A stretch of 64,000 nucleotides of DNA from NCBI GenBank assembly GCA_006176705.1, contig QRFJ01004850.1, forward strand, positions 33,764 through 97,763, in the 5' to 3' direction. Below, in pieces: positions 1 to 12,277 of the stretch; position 1 is the first letter of the stretch; every line of letters begins with the position of its first letter. A program made the position numbers and the translations under genes. The notes beneath the pieces are model-generated. The model made no database searches. It was given only the letters and a program-made list of their open reading frames with translations, and was not told the origin of the DNA. This DNA comes from Cocos nucifera (taxonomy: Eukaryota; Streptophyta; Magnoliopsida; Arecales; Arecaceae).

Positions 1-633
1 ACTGAGCCTTAGAACCTTTTATAGAAAGCTCAGCAGTAACCAGTATGTTCATAAGCTCGATCTGAGTACTTTGATGTTTATGCATATGGTAGTTCATGAT
101 GAACTGCCCATACGCATTAGTCCAGGATTGCCAAATTATATCATTCTATATATCCTGGTCTAACTTCACTCCTAACTTCTTAGCTCTTCTAAGTCCTTGA
201 TCATCATCAGACAATGATCTTGGATTGACTGTCCATCACGTATTTTAGCCTTAAACAGTCATTTAGTGATCTGATATTTGGCTACGTGACTCTATTCACC
301 AAATAACTTTTCCAGGTGAGCCAACATTTGGCAAGAAATCTTGATATCTTCATGTTGGTGCTGAAGCTCATCAGACATCAAGCCCAACATATAATATCTG
401 ACCTTATTATCTTCATCCATCTTTTTGTCAAGAGATGCTTTCTGTTTAGTGGACGGACAGACTGGTAAGGTTGGGGGATCCTGGTCTAATATATGAGTTA
501 ACTTCTTGAAATCTAAAATAATTTTGAAGTTTTGGAGCCAATCCTTGTAGTTAGGTTCGATCGGTCTATCGATGCCAGGATACGGGCTAGTGGATTGGAT
601 ATAGATATTTTTATTTTTTTTGTAGAGAGTCAA
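1..633 (-). pseudogene. gag: gag of copia A1 (broken, partial)
   Basis: Gag is the copia capsid/nucleocapsid polyprotein that packages element RNA in cytoplasmic particles. The readable stretch 292-633 matches the A2, A3 and A4 copies: a Y-KDWLQNF motif, then LTHILDQDPPTLP, then YYMLGLMSDELQHQHEDI, the UBN2-type copia gag domain. The family start ATG (23248-23250 in A3) is changed here to ATA, and an A-rich run replaces nearby codons, so no normal start remains. The frame breaks near 292, and 1-290 continues in other frames with the part just before the basic tract. The zinc knuckle, protease and pol lie beyond the left edge. Confidence 0.85.
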
Positions 634-2457
634 AGTTTCTAGTTAGATTTTGTAATTAAAACTTGAATAATTTATTTAGGAGTTTGATTTTTAAATAAAT
701 TAGCTTTCACTATTTTCTTGGATCCCTACATTTCCTCTGTAGAGCTGTGAAAATCTTCATGATTAATGATTTCTAGTGGGTGGTGCAGTCCCATCAATTG
801 ACTCATCACCTCACCTAACAGTTATTGGTGATGGGTTAGCCAATGAGTGAACAACTCTTATCCAATGATTCTCTGTCATGGTGCACCCAGGCTTGGTCTC
901 TAATTCAAGAATCTCACCATGCCCGAAATATTGATCCACTCCTTAGTTAAGTCAGATCCACCATTTGCATAGATTGGATTCCTAATTGGATCTCTCACTA
1001 TATCCAAAATATTAAGCCCAATCCATCCTCCAGCCCATAGCATCCAAGCCTAATAGACATGGTTGTATCTTCTCGGTGCAACTGAACCACTATGACCAAT
1101 CGAGAACAATCAACCCTAGGAAGGGCCTGCACATCTACAATGGTGGAAGGCCTTAGACTTAATCTTTTCTTAGGAAGATTTGATTTAGATCTCTTTAAAC
1201 TTGACTTGACATAGTCATAACCATTATGACTAACCTAGTGGTATGGATTAGCTCGGATTATTAGCCACCTTAGATCAGGACTGAGCTGACAAATATGGCC
1301 AGGTAAGTGAGATCGATGGAAGGGATATGCCATTAACTCGACAAGTACGCATTCAAGTCGAGTAGCTTCCAATTAAAAATCAGTCAGTCATATCTACCAA
1401 ACTTATCTTAGACACTAAATTGTTGAGCCAGAACCAATCAGGTTAGCCTACAATCTAGACTCAAACCACTAAGCTTGATTAGGTCTTAACTTGATCTATC
1501 AATCATGTGACTTGATCTTGACCCAGACTTAATCCTATTAGACTGGTTAATTTAAGCACTCTTGATCCCATCTAATCAGCTCTTAATTTGGTTTGATCAA
1601 CCGCTAGACCTAATTGAGCTACCCAAGATTGATCCTAATTTTATGAATATATCTTAGATCTAAAAATTCTCAATTTTAAATTTAATATATTTCATAATCT
1701 TAATTCTTAATTAAGTTTAGGATTTATAAACAAAACATGTAACTAAAATACTAAGATTTTAGGAAATAGAATTTTGCAGAAAATAAGTTTTTGATTTCTG
1801 ATTAAGGATGAATGCGCAGCATCCTTATACATCATAAGAACACCCCATCAAATGAAAGGAGAGGATGTTTAAATCCTACTTCATTCTTATGACCGAACGG
1901 TCAAGGGAAGCATCTTAATCAGAAATATGATGAATCTACAAAACTAGCTACATCTACATATATATCACATATATAAAATTGATCTAACTTAAAAATATAT
2001 CTTGCATACATCTCATGTATCATATCATGCATGTTTTTAGATCTAAATTATCTCATAAATATCTAAAAAATAAAATTTAAATTTGATCATATCAAATTAA
2101 ATTTATTCAAGATAATTTTGTAGAACTATTCTACAACTAGTCTAAACATGCATCTATCATATCTCATATGAACAAAATTAAATAAATTTATTTTCTATTT
2201 TGTAGATCTAATTATCAAAAAATAGTAAATAAATAGATCTAAAATCATAATTAATCAAATTAAAATTATGATCATCCTAGACTACACAGAATAATTCTAT
2301 TCCTAGTCTAGTCATGCATCTCATACATCTTAGATCTAGATTATTTAATTTTTTTAATTTTTAATTTTAGATCTAATCATATCTAATGTGATATCTGAAA
2401 TTATCTATTTATCATATCAAAATTACATTAAAATTAGATCTAAATAATTATGGAACC
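634..2457 (-). other. Untranslated leader of copia A1
   Basis: About 1.8 kb between primer site and gag with no coding frame. It matches the leaders of A2 (14578-16443), A3 (23251-25111) and A4 (36522-38373) along its length. It contains the conserved hairpin at 1795-1926 and AT-rich stretches. No gene is seen in it. Confidence 0.8.
1795..1926 (-). other. Conserved leader hairpin, A1 copy
   Basis: The outer arms TTTCTGATTAAGG and CTTAATCAGAAA pair. An inner pair, TCATAAGAAC and ATTCTTATGA, lies inside. The same block of 131-132 nt occurs at the same place in the A2, A3 and A4 leaders. Confidence 0.7.
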
Positions 2458-2471
2458 TGGCTCTGATACCA
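2458..2471 (-). promoter_or_regulatory. Primer-binding site, initiator Met-tRNA (A1)
   Basis: On minus this reads TGGTATCAGAGCCA, complementary to the 3' end of plant initiator Met-tRNA. It lies two bases inside the LTR end, as is standard for copia elements. Confidence 0.9.
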
Positions 2472-3039
2472 GCTGAAAGGAAAATCCTATTTCCTAGATC
2501 AGGTTCGATCAGATCTGATTTAATCAAGAGAGATATTTTAAAAAAAAAATTTAGATCTAAATTAGATTTGAAACTCTTCAAATTTGATTTTATCAATCTG
2601 ATAAAATAAAAATAAATTAAATTAAATTAAATCTAATTTAATTATACCTTGTTATGGATAATCCTATTATCCTGTAATGATCTCGATGTTTGCCTAAGAT
2701 TCTGGATGTAGCCACGTAAGTGCCTGGCCTCTATCGGTATCCACTTGGATAGGATCTGAAGATCTTCTCATTCTCAATCTGTACTCCAAAGATCAGATCT
2801 GGATCAGATCTTAAAGATCTTCAAAATACCTTTTGAAGATCGGGTGTTGTCTCTTACAGTAGTGTTGCCTTCTTCTTTTTTATCGCCTTTCTCTTGCTTG
2901 GATCACACCAAAATCGAGCCCAAAGCTTCTTGGACATGGAGAGGAGAGAGAGGATCTAAAGGTGGCATGGAGAGGGAGGGAGAGAAGCCTTGTGGCATGG
3001 GCAAAAGGTAGAGAATCTTAATCCTAGGCACAGATAGGG

Positions 3040-3049
3040 TTTATATAAA
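3040..3049 (-). promoter_or_regulatory. TATA box of the A1 LTR
   Basis: The minus strand reads GGTTTATATAAACCCT. The same TATATAAA box sits at the same LTR position in A2 and A4. Confidence 0.55.
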
Positions 3050-3630
3050 CCCTACTGTGCCATGCAGTGCCACATCATCCCGATCAATCATGGCTCTTTA
3101 TGCAATCAGATCTAAATCTAATTGATGGAACGACATCATCTAATCTAATCAGATTAGAATCCCTCACAAACCTCCTTACATGGTGCCAAGACTGGTCAAA
3201 GAAGACTCTTTGGCGCCACCTTAGTATGAAGCAACAAGCAATTGGAGTCCCATCTGTATGGGACACCAATCCTTATCCACTTTAGGTGCACACCTCCCTA
3301 GGTGTGCACCCCTTGCCTTTCTACTATTTAGCAGGTGACAAGGGTCAAAGCTCTCTACTATGGGTGCATGACACATGAGCAGATGTCTAAGTATCAAAGG
3401 TCAATGTTTGACCAAAGTCAAAAGATAAGATTTAGCAGGTGACGAAAAATAGTAGGTGTTATCTCAAATTTATCTCATAAATTAAGACAACCCTTTTCTG
3501 ACATGGAGAAGCTCCAGTCAGACCAAGTAAAGGTTTTTGAGTGAGCTCAAACACATTTGGCTTAGTTGAGATAACATTTAATGATTGTTGAAGGAGAATA
3601 TCAGGCTCAATCATGTGCTAACAAGATTTT

Positions 3631-3732
3631 CTTGAACCTAATTGAATCTTATTTAAATCAATTGAACTGGGTTAGTCCAATCTTGAACCTAATTGAATCT
3701 TATTTAAATCAATTGAACTGGGTTAGTCCAAT
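3631..3732. repeat. 51-bp perfect tandem duplication in the A1 LTR
   Basis: Units 3631-3681 and 3682-3732 are identical by eye. The corresponding stretch is single in A2, A3 and A4 (for example near 18152 in A3). Confidence 0.9.
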
Positions 3733-4809
3733 TGATGATATCCAAATCTAAGCTCTTGTTTGTGTGACCCAGTTAGGTTTAGTTTCATATGATAATGGGA
3801 TATATCATGATCTCTATCATCGATATCATCGAAACACCTTCCGATGGATCAAAACTTTTTTGATTTAGACAACTAGTATGATCGATCATCCAAATTATTC
3901 TAATTGCTTCCAAAATCAATCAGTGACACCTAGCAGCATATGGTGGCAACCCACCAGAACTGAAAATAAACCTCTTGGTGCAGTTACCTATGTGATTAAG
4001 TTCCTCCAGCTTGAGCTCCGATCGGATTAGGGTTAAGGTGATCTCGTCAAATCCTAATTTCTATCATATGAATTAATCATTTGATTCAAGTCCAATATAA
4101 AAATTCTAATAAAAACTCTTTCTATTATTTCACTCTGTCATGGCCATGGGCTTATGGACTTAATTCTCATGATCATCATAGGATTGCTCCTCATCTACCG
4201 AGGTAGATAGATCTCCTATTGGTGTAATCTAATTCCTATAATGAACATGCTATAGCCAACATACTTCTCAAAATTCTGAATGGCTAGGAGTCCGAGTTAT
4301 GGTGTAGTCAAACTATAACACCCTCAAGGTGAATTATTAATGCACCTCAGATCAAAGAATCAGACACACCACTGTAGCTTCGAGCCAGTCATTGCCGAGA
4401 AGGTAGATTTTCTGATGACTGCTCGAGGTGGTCACGCTCAGTATCCTCCTTTTCTAATAAGTATCTGTACTCTCACTTCGGTATCTCCACACCATAGACT
4501 CAAGACTCATCTATCCTAAAGAAGCGATCGTACACCAATCTTTCGAATCAATCACTATCCTCATGATGATTCTATGGTCAGAAGCATTTTATGAGTTAAC
4601 AATAAAAATTCATGTCTTAAATTTTTAACTTTTTAAAATATGAACTATCATTACCATTAACTCAAGGGATGTATCATAGACACTTTCAAATATACATAGT
4701 GATAGAAAATAACCTATTTTATTATTTATAGTTAAAATTATAATTTTGCCCTTAGATGTGTATTACAAGTGTTAGCCAATTCTGGCTTCTAGGGCACGTA
4801 TATCTAACA

Positions 4810-5312
4810 GATCCTTCGGTGACTTGTGCCATTATTGTGACGATAAAGTAATACTTCTCACAACCTTAGGAGAAATAGATGATGGTACCAAAAGAGATTC
4901 GTGACCTTTTATGGAACAAACTTTAGATAATTTTTTATAGTTCAAATGCAAAAGAAGGAAAAAAAAGAAAAAATGTTGATGTAACTTGGTAATATCTCCA
5001 AATAATATTGTGTAATTAGGAGAAGTATTTCATCTTGATAGATGATCCATCTGATGGGAATGTGTAATCTTTAGGATGTTAATGGATAATCTTTGGATTA
5101 GTGGAATTCTATTGTGTTTGAGAAATTAATTTAAAAGTATTATGTTACTTGTAATATAGATTTAAAATTTGGTGGATGTTCATATTTTAAGGGAAGTTCT
5201 ACTAGAATTTTATGAAATAATGGATTACTTAGTCAATTTATATTTAGATAAAGTAATTATTTAGTTTCATTCATGGTATTTTTTTAAAGTTAAATCTTTT
5301 GGGTTTCGTCAG
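4810..5312 (+). other. Upstream CACTA sequence, mostly intronic
   Basis: Around 4880-4930 a short frame reads VPKEIRDLLWNKL, which resembles the N-terminal exon of the CACTA-associated protein. The rest is AT-rich with stops and fits an intron ending at the AG at 5311-5312. No other feature is visible. Confidence 0.4.
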
Positions 5313-5640
5313 GAGAAATACACATGGATGAGAACCAAACTTCTGAGGTTAAGCATATATGGGAGCAGACTTCTAAGAGATGATTTTCTAGTATGCTTAG
5401 CCAAGCAAGGAAGGATGCCTTAAAGAAGACTAGAGATAAAGAGGATATTCTTGAGGCCAAAGGTCATAGGCCTATTTGGATTGCACCACATGTTAAGAAT
5501 AAATTGATTGATATATGGAATTCTCCTAAGTGGAATGGTAAATCATAAGCAACACGTAAGAATCAAATGATAGAGAAAGATGGTGGAATCACCAAACATA
5601 TGGATGGTTCAATCACATTTTCTGCACATAAAAAAAGAAT
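5313..5640 (+). pseudogene. CACTA Ptta/En/Spm-type transposase-associated ORF, middle exon (broken)
   Basis: The frame starting near 5315 contains MLSQARKDALKKTRDKED, then KGHRPIWIAPHVKNKLIDIW, then GGITKHMDGSITFSAHKKRM. This is the layout of the plant transposase (Ptta/En/Spm) domain in CACTA elements, where such proteins are thought to bind element ends. It has stops after TSKR and NGKS. The exon ends near 5640; the expected GT donor is not clear there, reading GAATGATATATT. The next exon is at 32541, now 27 kb away because gypsy E landed at the acceptor. The product cannot be functional. Confidence 0.7.
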
Positions 5641-5741
5641 GATATATTAAACTATATGTTCTTTATTTTAGAATATTTATCATTCAATTATTTATTTATT
5701 TATATGCACTTTCTCATAATTTCATTATTTCTCTATTTTAG
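5641..5741 (+). other. CACTA intron
   Basis: AT-rich sequence ending in a pyrimidine run and TTTTAG (5735-5740), an apparent 3' splice site directly before the ACTAT target site of gypsy E. Confidence 0.5.
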
Positions 5742-5746
5742 ACTAT

Positions 5747-7102
5747 TGATAATTACCATAAATATTTTGATAAAAGCATTAATTTATAAATTAATTTATC
5801 TTTATTTTTAAAAATTAATATTTTATTTTTTTGTAAAAAAGATAATCACCAATAAAAAGAGCTTGATTTGTTGGTTAAAAGAAAGAACATTTAGAGCAAA
5901 TCAAACTTAAATTGGATCCAAAATGAAGACTCAAAAGAAAAGAAAAAGAAAAAATAAAAAGAACAAAACCAGCCCAGTAAGCTACCTAGCCAAGCGCGCC
6001 TAGCCCATGCAACCATAGCCCATGAACTAGCCAACTGTTGATGTCCCAATGACATCAAAAAATAATGGGATCCATAATGGATCGGTGTTGACATGATTGG
6101 CGCGGACCCTTAAATGGTCTACAAAAAATAGCACACTGCTCATGGAGGCATTTTTGACTTTTTACATAGTATGGCATGCAGCAATTTGGCAGGGTCTACA
6201 ATGTGCTAGGTCCATGGGTGGTGCATGGGCAAAACTATGCAATCGGATGGTTGAGAACCATTCATCAGTGCAATCTAACTATTGAGAAAGCAGTCGACTT
6301 GATTAAGGAATCCAGGCTTCTCTTTTGCACCATCCGACACTCCAAATATCTTCTCAGCCTAATCCAATGGCTAGAACAGGATTAAAGCATTGAAATTATG
6401 GGTTTTTAAGCAATTTTTGGATCATTCAATCAAGATCTAATAGCCAGCAAGGATCTAAGTCTTTGCATCAACAGATGGCATCCCTTTTTGATCGATTTCA
6501 GGAGTTCAAAACCAACTTCCACCTGGATTCTTCACCAACACCACTCTCTCCTCTATTTAAAGGGTCTAGGCCAATAGAAACAATTATCTTTGATCAAGGA
6601 AAGCCTTTGGTATACGATAGGCTGTAGGGTTTAGGTTGAAGGCTGCTTTAAGGCAAAAGGTGCACAGAAGAAGAGCTGCTTCCTACGCCATCTTCACGCC
6701 AACACTAGTCCAATATCATGATTATTTATTCTAGTTTTTATTTTCTTTCCTGCTCTTTTCAATTTCTTGTATTTAAAATTTAAATTTTAATTTAATATAA
6801 AATTTATTTTATGATCTTTATATTTTTGGCTCTTTACTTTTTATTGCAAATAGAAGCTAAGATCTAGATAGTAAATCTTAGTACGAAGTTATTTTTATTC
6901 ATAATTTTAATTTCTATTTTTTGACTTTAATTTTTTTTAAATCTTTCTTTATTTTTTATAAAAATTAAAGATTTCAAATCAAAACACTATCCACTCAGTG
7001 GATTCGACCCAATTCGGTACTTTCTACATATTTTTAATTATTTAAGAAGTTGAAATTAAATTGATAAATATGGTGTCCTAATGACAACATCATGCTCTAT
7101 CA
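5747..7102 (+). repeat. 5' LTR of gypsy E
   Basis: 1356 bp, from TGATAATTACCATAAAT to CTCTATCA. It aligns by eye end to end with the split 3' LTR. The stretch at 6361-6390 keeps the unbroken site (AGAAC at 6373-6377) where A2 entered the 3' LTR. Confidence 0.9.
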
Positions 7103-7109
7103 TATTTTT

Positions 7110-7126
7110 AGCGCCATTGTTGGAGA
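7110..7126 (+). promoter_or_regulatory. Primer-binding site, Asp-tRNA (gypsy E)
   Basis: Reads AGCGCCATTGTTGGAG, a decayed form of TGGCGCCGTTGCCGGGG, which is complementary to the 3' end of plant Asp-tRNA. It lies a few bases inside the 5' LTR. Confidence 0.75.
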
Positions 7127-8219
7127 AGGCATGAATATTAAAATTTTTAATTTTTTTATTTTTTTTATAAATACAGCTTACTAACTTTTTATTTTTTTGT
7201 TAAAAAAGAAAAGAAAAATAAAAAAAATTAGGAGAAGGAAGAAAGCTTCCAATTTGGCTTGGTGATCAATCCTAACCCTATACCTCTTTTTTTGAATATT
7301 ATCTATTTTATTTTTAAATTAATTTAAAAATAACCAACTTAAATCTAATTAAAAACTTCATGATAAAAGTAAAAATTTTAATTGTTTAGAGCATCCATCA
7401 TATTAGATTGATTTATTTTAGTGATTGCTGGAGACAAGGTGTGCCTTTCAAGTTTAATTAGTTTTATGCATCTAATTTAGTTGCATAAAACCACTTGTTT
7501 AAAATTAGTTGTGCATATTCATCTTAAATCATCTTAAGGGTAATACCTATAAACAAGATAAGATAGGGCTTTCATCACCCTTCCTTAGCCTAAAAACAAC
7601 CAACCAGCATCGCTCATTAACCTAATCCTTTATTTTAAAATCAAATGAGACATTGACTCTTAACGAACTCGAGCTCATTAAGACAAAAAATCCTAAAAGT
7701 TAGACTGGATTAGGGTTAATCAGTTTGACTAGTGTCTAAGAAAAATGGTTCAGGATCACGTCCTGAAGGAAGGTAGTTATCTAATTAGTTCCATTAGCTT
7801 ACCTAGCCAATTCAATTGGTGTCTAAAGAAAACAACGGAGGGACTCCCACCAATCTTATACTTATCTAGCTAGTTGAGTGGCTGATCTTTTATTTGAAGG
7901 GCTTAAAGGTAATCTTAGCGGTTAAGAGCTATCTAGATTTAGGATAACCCTTAGTCAAGATTGATTGTTTAACTTAATTGCTAACCAACATCAAACCTAA
8001 TCATAACTAATTCTTCTCTCTCTTCTTAGCTTTAGGACTCCTTAGATTCTCTTCTTTAGAACTCTTTTCATTTTTTCTTCTCCTTTTTATCTTTTCTCTT
8101 CAATAATAATAATAATAATAAAATAATTAATAATAAAATAAGATAAAATAGAAAATGATAAATATATATATATATATAAACTTTTGAATCATGCATTAGG
8201 ATTGCACTAGTACATACAT
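7127..8219 (+). other. Leader of gypsy E with microsatellites
   Basis: No coding frame. It contains an A-rich run near 7200, an (AAT)n tract at 8102-8121 and an (AT)n tract at 8162-8178. It leads into the gag remnant. Confidence 0.6.
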
Positions 8220-10225
8220 GGTAGGAGATTGCTGTTTCCTGACCTAGTTGAACCCCATCCTGAAATTGAATTGCTAATCTATATTAAACCTAACAATCAA
8301 ATAGCTGAAAATAGTGGAGAACCACCTAGGTAGATGAAGGAATACTTTATTCCTTTCACCTATAATCCATCAACTTGTATCCACTTATCCGATATTCCTG
8401 CTAGCCATTATGAGATCAAGTCGACCACAATCTAGATGCTCCTATCTTTCTATGAAAATACCAATAAAAATTCTTATAAGCATCTAGATGAATTCTTTGA
8501 AATCAACTTTATAATGAAAATCCAAAATTTTACTGATAATGCCCTTAGACTGACCTTGTTCCCTTTTTCATTAAAAGACAAAGCTATGTACTAGCTTGGC
8601 ATAATAGGAAGACCAATCCAAACATGGATTAAGATGCAACATGAGTTTCTTAAAAAGTTCTATCCCATAGGTCCAACACCATGAGGCAAGCCATTACTAA
8701 ATTTGCTCAACTTCTAGGGCAACAAATTCATGAGTCATGGAAGAGACTTAAGAAACTTCTTACATAATGCCACTAAGTAGCAAATTATTCAAGTTTTTTA
8801 TGAAGATTTAGGAGATTAGTATAGACAGATGGTAGATGCATCTTGTGGAAGTGCATTCACGAGCAAAATTAAAGATGAACCCTACGCCTTATTTAAAATC
8901 CTAAGTGAAAACTCGATCAACTATTTTCAACTATGCTTCACTATCTTTCTATGAAAGATTGATTTCTCACCAAAAGCAGGCAAGAATCTATGAGCTTAAA
9001 CACCCAGAATCTAGTTCTAAGACTGACTTAAACCTGATAGTTCAAAAATTAGATAAAGCAAATATTTTTGCCTAGAAATTAGATCAATTCATAATCCTAG
9101 GTCAACAATCTCCTGCACAATACACATCATCTTTTAATTATCAAGAGATTTGTTATATCTGTGCTAGCCTAGCCCATCATATGAGTGAATGTCGCATAAC
9201 TGCATAGTTTCCACCTTTTCATCCAAGAACAAATCCAAGCTACATAAGGCTACTCCAAGTCAGTTAATAACCCATTTTCAAATTCTTATAATCCAGGTTG
9301 GAGGAACCATCCTAATTTTTCTTGGAGACCTCAATAGGCTCAAGCTTAGACCTAAATTCCACCTATGTAGAACTACCAAAATAGGTTCTAATACTAGAAT
9401 TATGCCTATAATAGAGGTCAGCCTAGTCAGTCTACCCAACCATTGCATTACAATCAGCCATCATACCCATCTTCTCAATAGACCAATCTAGCCAACAATA
9501 GGTTTAATCAACTGCAACAATTGATGATGACTCAATAGTAATCCATCACCAGGTTAGAAGCACAAATAGGATAGTTAGCTGGATCTACCATAAGAAGGAA
9601 ACTAGGTCAATTACCGAGCCAACCAATAGTAAATCTTAGAAATAATCCATCTAATGTCCACTAACCACCTAGACCTAGTCATCAATCTAATGTCCTACCT
9701 AAGAATTCTCAATTTAAGAATACCAAAGCAATTTCTAAATTTAAAAATGGTAGGATTCTTAAGGATCCATACTAAGACTAGGTGAGAGAGCCTAGTACTG
9801 ATGCTAGCCAAAATGAAAACTTAGAGGAAGAGGTTAGTACTGAGATTAACTGCATAGAAGAACCTAAGTCCGAAATTGGTACTAATGCTGGTTTCAATCT
9901 GAATGAGATAGACAAAGAAAAGAAGAGAGTAGATGATTTACACAAGTCATACAAACCTAAAATCTTACTTCCTTCAGTCCTAGAAGTCGGTTCTCCACAC
10001 AAAAAGCAAGGGACATGCAATGAGGAGCCAATGAAAGTGTTTAAACAAGTTCATATTAATCTACCTCTAAAACCAAAGTCACCTTTAGTCACATCTTATG
10101 AGTATGAATGTTTAGAATCATATGACACCCTCTTGATACCCATTATATCAAACTTAACTTCTAACTCAAAAACTCAATTCATGAGCATTTTAGAAGAACA
10201 AATAGAAAAAATTCTTGACAAATAA
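8220..10225 (+). pseudogene. gag: gag of gypsy E (degenerate) with zinc knuckle
   Basis: Gag packages gypsy RNA. Frames around 8330-8670 read HLDEFFEINFI, then NALRLTLFPFSLKDKAMY, then MQHEFLKKFYPIG, the retrotransposon gag core of Athila/Tat elements, with several stops and frame changes after it. A complete CCHC zinc knuckle (CYICASLAHHMSEC) lies at 9151-9192. The open block 9782-10225 reads SYKPKILLPSVLEV and VFKQVHINLPL, the gag-protease junction segment typical of these elements. The protease and everything downstream are missing. Stops are spread throughout, so it is an old pseudogene. Confidence 0.82.
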
Positions 10226-11620
10226 GGATCTAAGAATGGAGTTGCAAACTATCTTTCTGAAATTAGAAATAAGTTAATAGAACTTATCAAGAAAGGGATT
10301 GCAAGCTATCTTTCTGAGATTGGCAATCCAAAACTATTGAAATTTGTTAATCTAATATTCGACATGGGATAGATAGAATCATAAGCTGAAGATATTAAAC
10401 TTAGCATTCCTAGGAGGCAACCTAGATCTTTGCAATTTAATTTTATTTCTCTTGTTAGTTTATTTAAATTTTTACTTTAGTTATTTCACTAGGCCTATGA
10501 TTAAATAAGTTGGAAGAAGAGCCAAAGCTTCAAGATCCATGCTGGACCACAAACGCATTGAATTAGATGTATTCTTTCCTATTTCTTATTGCACCTTTTA
10601 TTTTTCTTTCTCTATTGAGGACATTATTGCGGGGGAGGGATAATAAAATTTTTAAAGTTCTTGAAGAAGTTAAGTATTTAGCATTTAATCACCTGATTAT
10701 GCTCAAGAATTAAGTTGAACCAAGCATTTTTTTTAAAAAAAATTAATGCACAGACCAGAGAGTTTGTGAGATACCGAGGGATCAAGTATTAAAAAAATTC
10801 AATAAAGAGTTAAGTCTAAAATATAAATAATTTTTTTCTTAAGCATTTCTAATTTTGCCTACCAACATCAAAGAATAGTTTACGTTTTATGAACTTGTGT
10901 AGGGTAACTATATATTTTTTCATAAAATAAAAATTATTTTTAAAATAAAATATATAATTTTCAAGTACTTCTTACTAAGTAACCAAATATCTTTGCCTAA
11001 GCAAGTATTGAGTTCTGCATCAAAATGTAGGAAGGGCAAAGGAGCTCATTGTAAAGCTCATCTTAACTCATAGGCTAGTTGATTCGAGCTAGTAAACCCG
11101 AGCGGTATCTTATACCTAGTGCCCTAAAGTTATCTAGTTTGGGAGTCATTGGCCTAAAACTCGCTACATGGATTAAATAAAAAACTTAAAAGATTAAGAC
11201 AATCAATAGTGATATAATATTAAAAAAATAAAAAAATATTAATTTTTTACCAAGTAATCAGATCTCGTTGTTTAAGTAAGTAATGATATTCGTATTAAAA
11301 AGTGGATAATATAAATATTAAAAAAAATTAATAAATAAATAATAAAAGTAATAATACACTTATCCACATGAAAGTTAGATGATTTCAAGATAAATATAGT
11401 GATAATTTAGAAAAAATTTAGAGAAGGTTTAATATTGTTCACTTAATTTTTATATTGGTTAAGTACTAATACTCTAATGATATACCTCACTTACATTCTA
11501 CTGAACATCAACAACCTTTTTGAAAATTGGTCCATAAAACTCAAAACTCTAAAGCTAAAAGGTATCTAAAATAAAATTCTTTCTTTATTTGAGGATGAGC
11601 AAAGTTCAAGTCAGGGGATG
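10226..11620 (+). other. Post-gag non-coding part of gypsy E, with two purine tracts
   Basis: No pol domain can be seen in any frame. A G-rich tract GCGGGGGAGGGAT (10629-10641) is the kind found behind pol in Athila/Tat elements. A second purine stretch, AGTCAGGGGATG (11609-11620), directly precedes the 3' LTR and is the likely polypurine tract for plus-strand priming. In between are AT-rich stretches with a repeated AAGTAAYCARAT motif near 10980 and 11255. Confidence 0.6.
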
Positions 11621-12277
11621 TGATAATTATCATAAATACACTGATGATAGAATTAATTTATAAGTTAATTTAACTTTATTTTTAAAAATTAATATTTTTA
11701 TTTATTTTTTGTAGGAAAGATGATCATCAATAAAAAGAGCTCGATTTGCTGGTTAAAAAAAAGAAAACTTAGAACAAATTAGACTTAAATTAAATTCAAA
11801 ACAAAGACTCAAAAGAAAAGAAAAAGAAAAAGGAAAAAAATAAAAAGAATGAAATCGGCCCACTAAGCCACCTGGCCTAGTGCAGCCCAGCTAGCATGCC
11901 CAACCTATGCAACCACAGCCCACGAACCAATCCTACGCTGATGTCCCAATGATATTAGAAAATAATGCGGTCCATTATGGATTGGTGCTGACATGGTAAT
12001 CGTAAACCCTTAAAGGGTCCACAAAAAATAGCATGCAGCTCATGGGGGCATTTTTGACTTCTTACATGGTGCAACATGCAGTGATTTGGTAGGGTCTACA
12101 ATGCGCCCGATCTACGAGCAATGCATGGGCAGAATTGCATGATTGGACAGTTAAGAACCATTCATCAATGTGATCTAATGGCTGAGAAAGTAGCCAACTT
12201 GATTCAGGAATCCAGGCTTCTCTTTTGCACCATCCGACGGTCCAAATGTCTTCTTAGCCTGATCCAATGGAGAGAAT

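Larger units (their letters stand above)
1..4809 (-). mobile_element. Copia element A1, 5' part (continues left of the window)
   Basis: A Ty1/copia LTR retrotransposon read right to left: 5' LTR (2474-4809), Met-tRNA primer site (2458-2471), a leader of about 1.8 kb, then gag running off the left edge. It is the same family as A2, A3, A4 and A5. The outer LTR end at 4809 reads TCTAACA on plus, the reverse complement of the family's TGTTAGA start. The flank starting at 4810 is CACTA sequence, so A1 probably inserted into the CACTA transposon. Its other end and second target-site copy lie outside the window. Confidence 0.9.
2474..4809 (-). repeat. 5' LTR of copia A1
   Basis: 2336 bp long. It starts TGTTAGATATACG on minus and ends next to the primer site. 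It is about 50 bp longer than the other family-A LTRs (2272-2286 bp), which is explained by a perfect 51-bp tandem duplication at 3631-3732. A TATA box lies at 3040-3049. Confidence 0.9.

Noticed and set aside
5630..5746. AT-AC (U12) intron in the CACTA gene
   Set aside because: The donor side reads ATATATTA but the acceptor is a normal TTTTAG; a mutated GT donor is simpler.
9189..9491. 100-codon plus frame as a gene
   Set aside because: It overlaps the gypsy gag zinc knuckle in another frame and has no features of its own.
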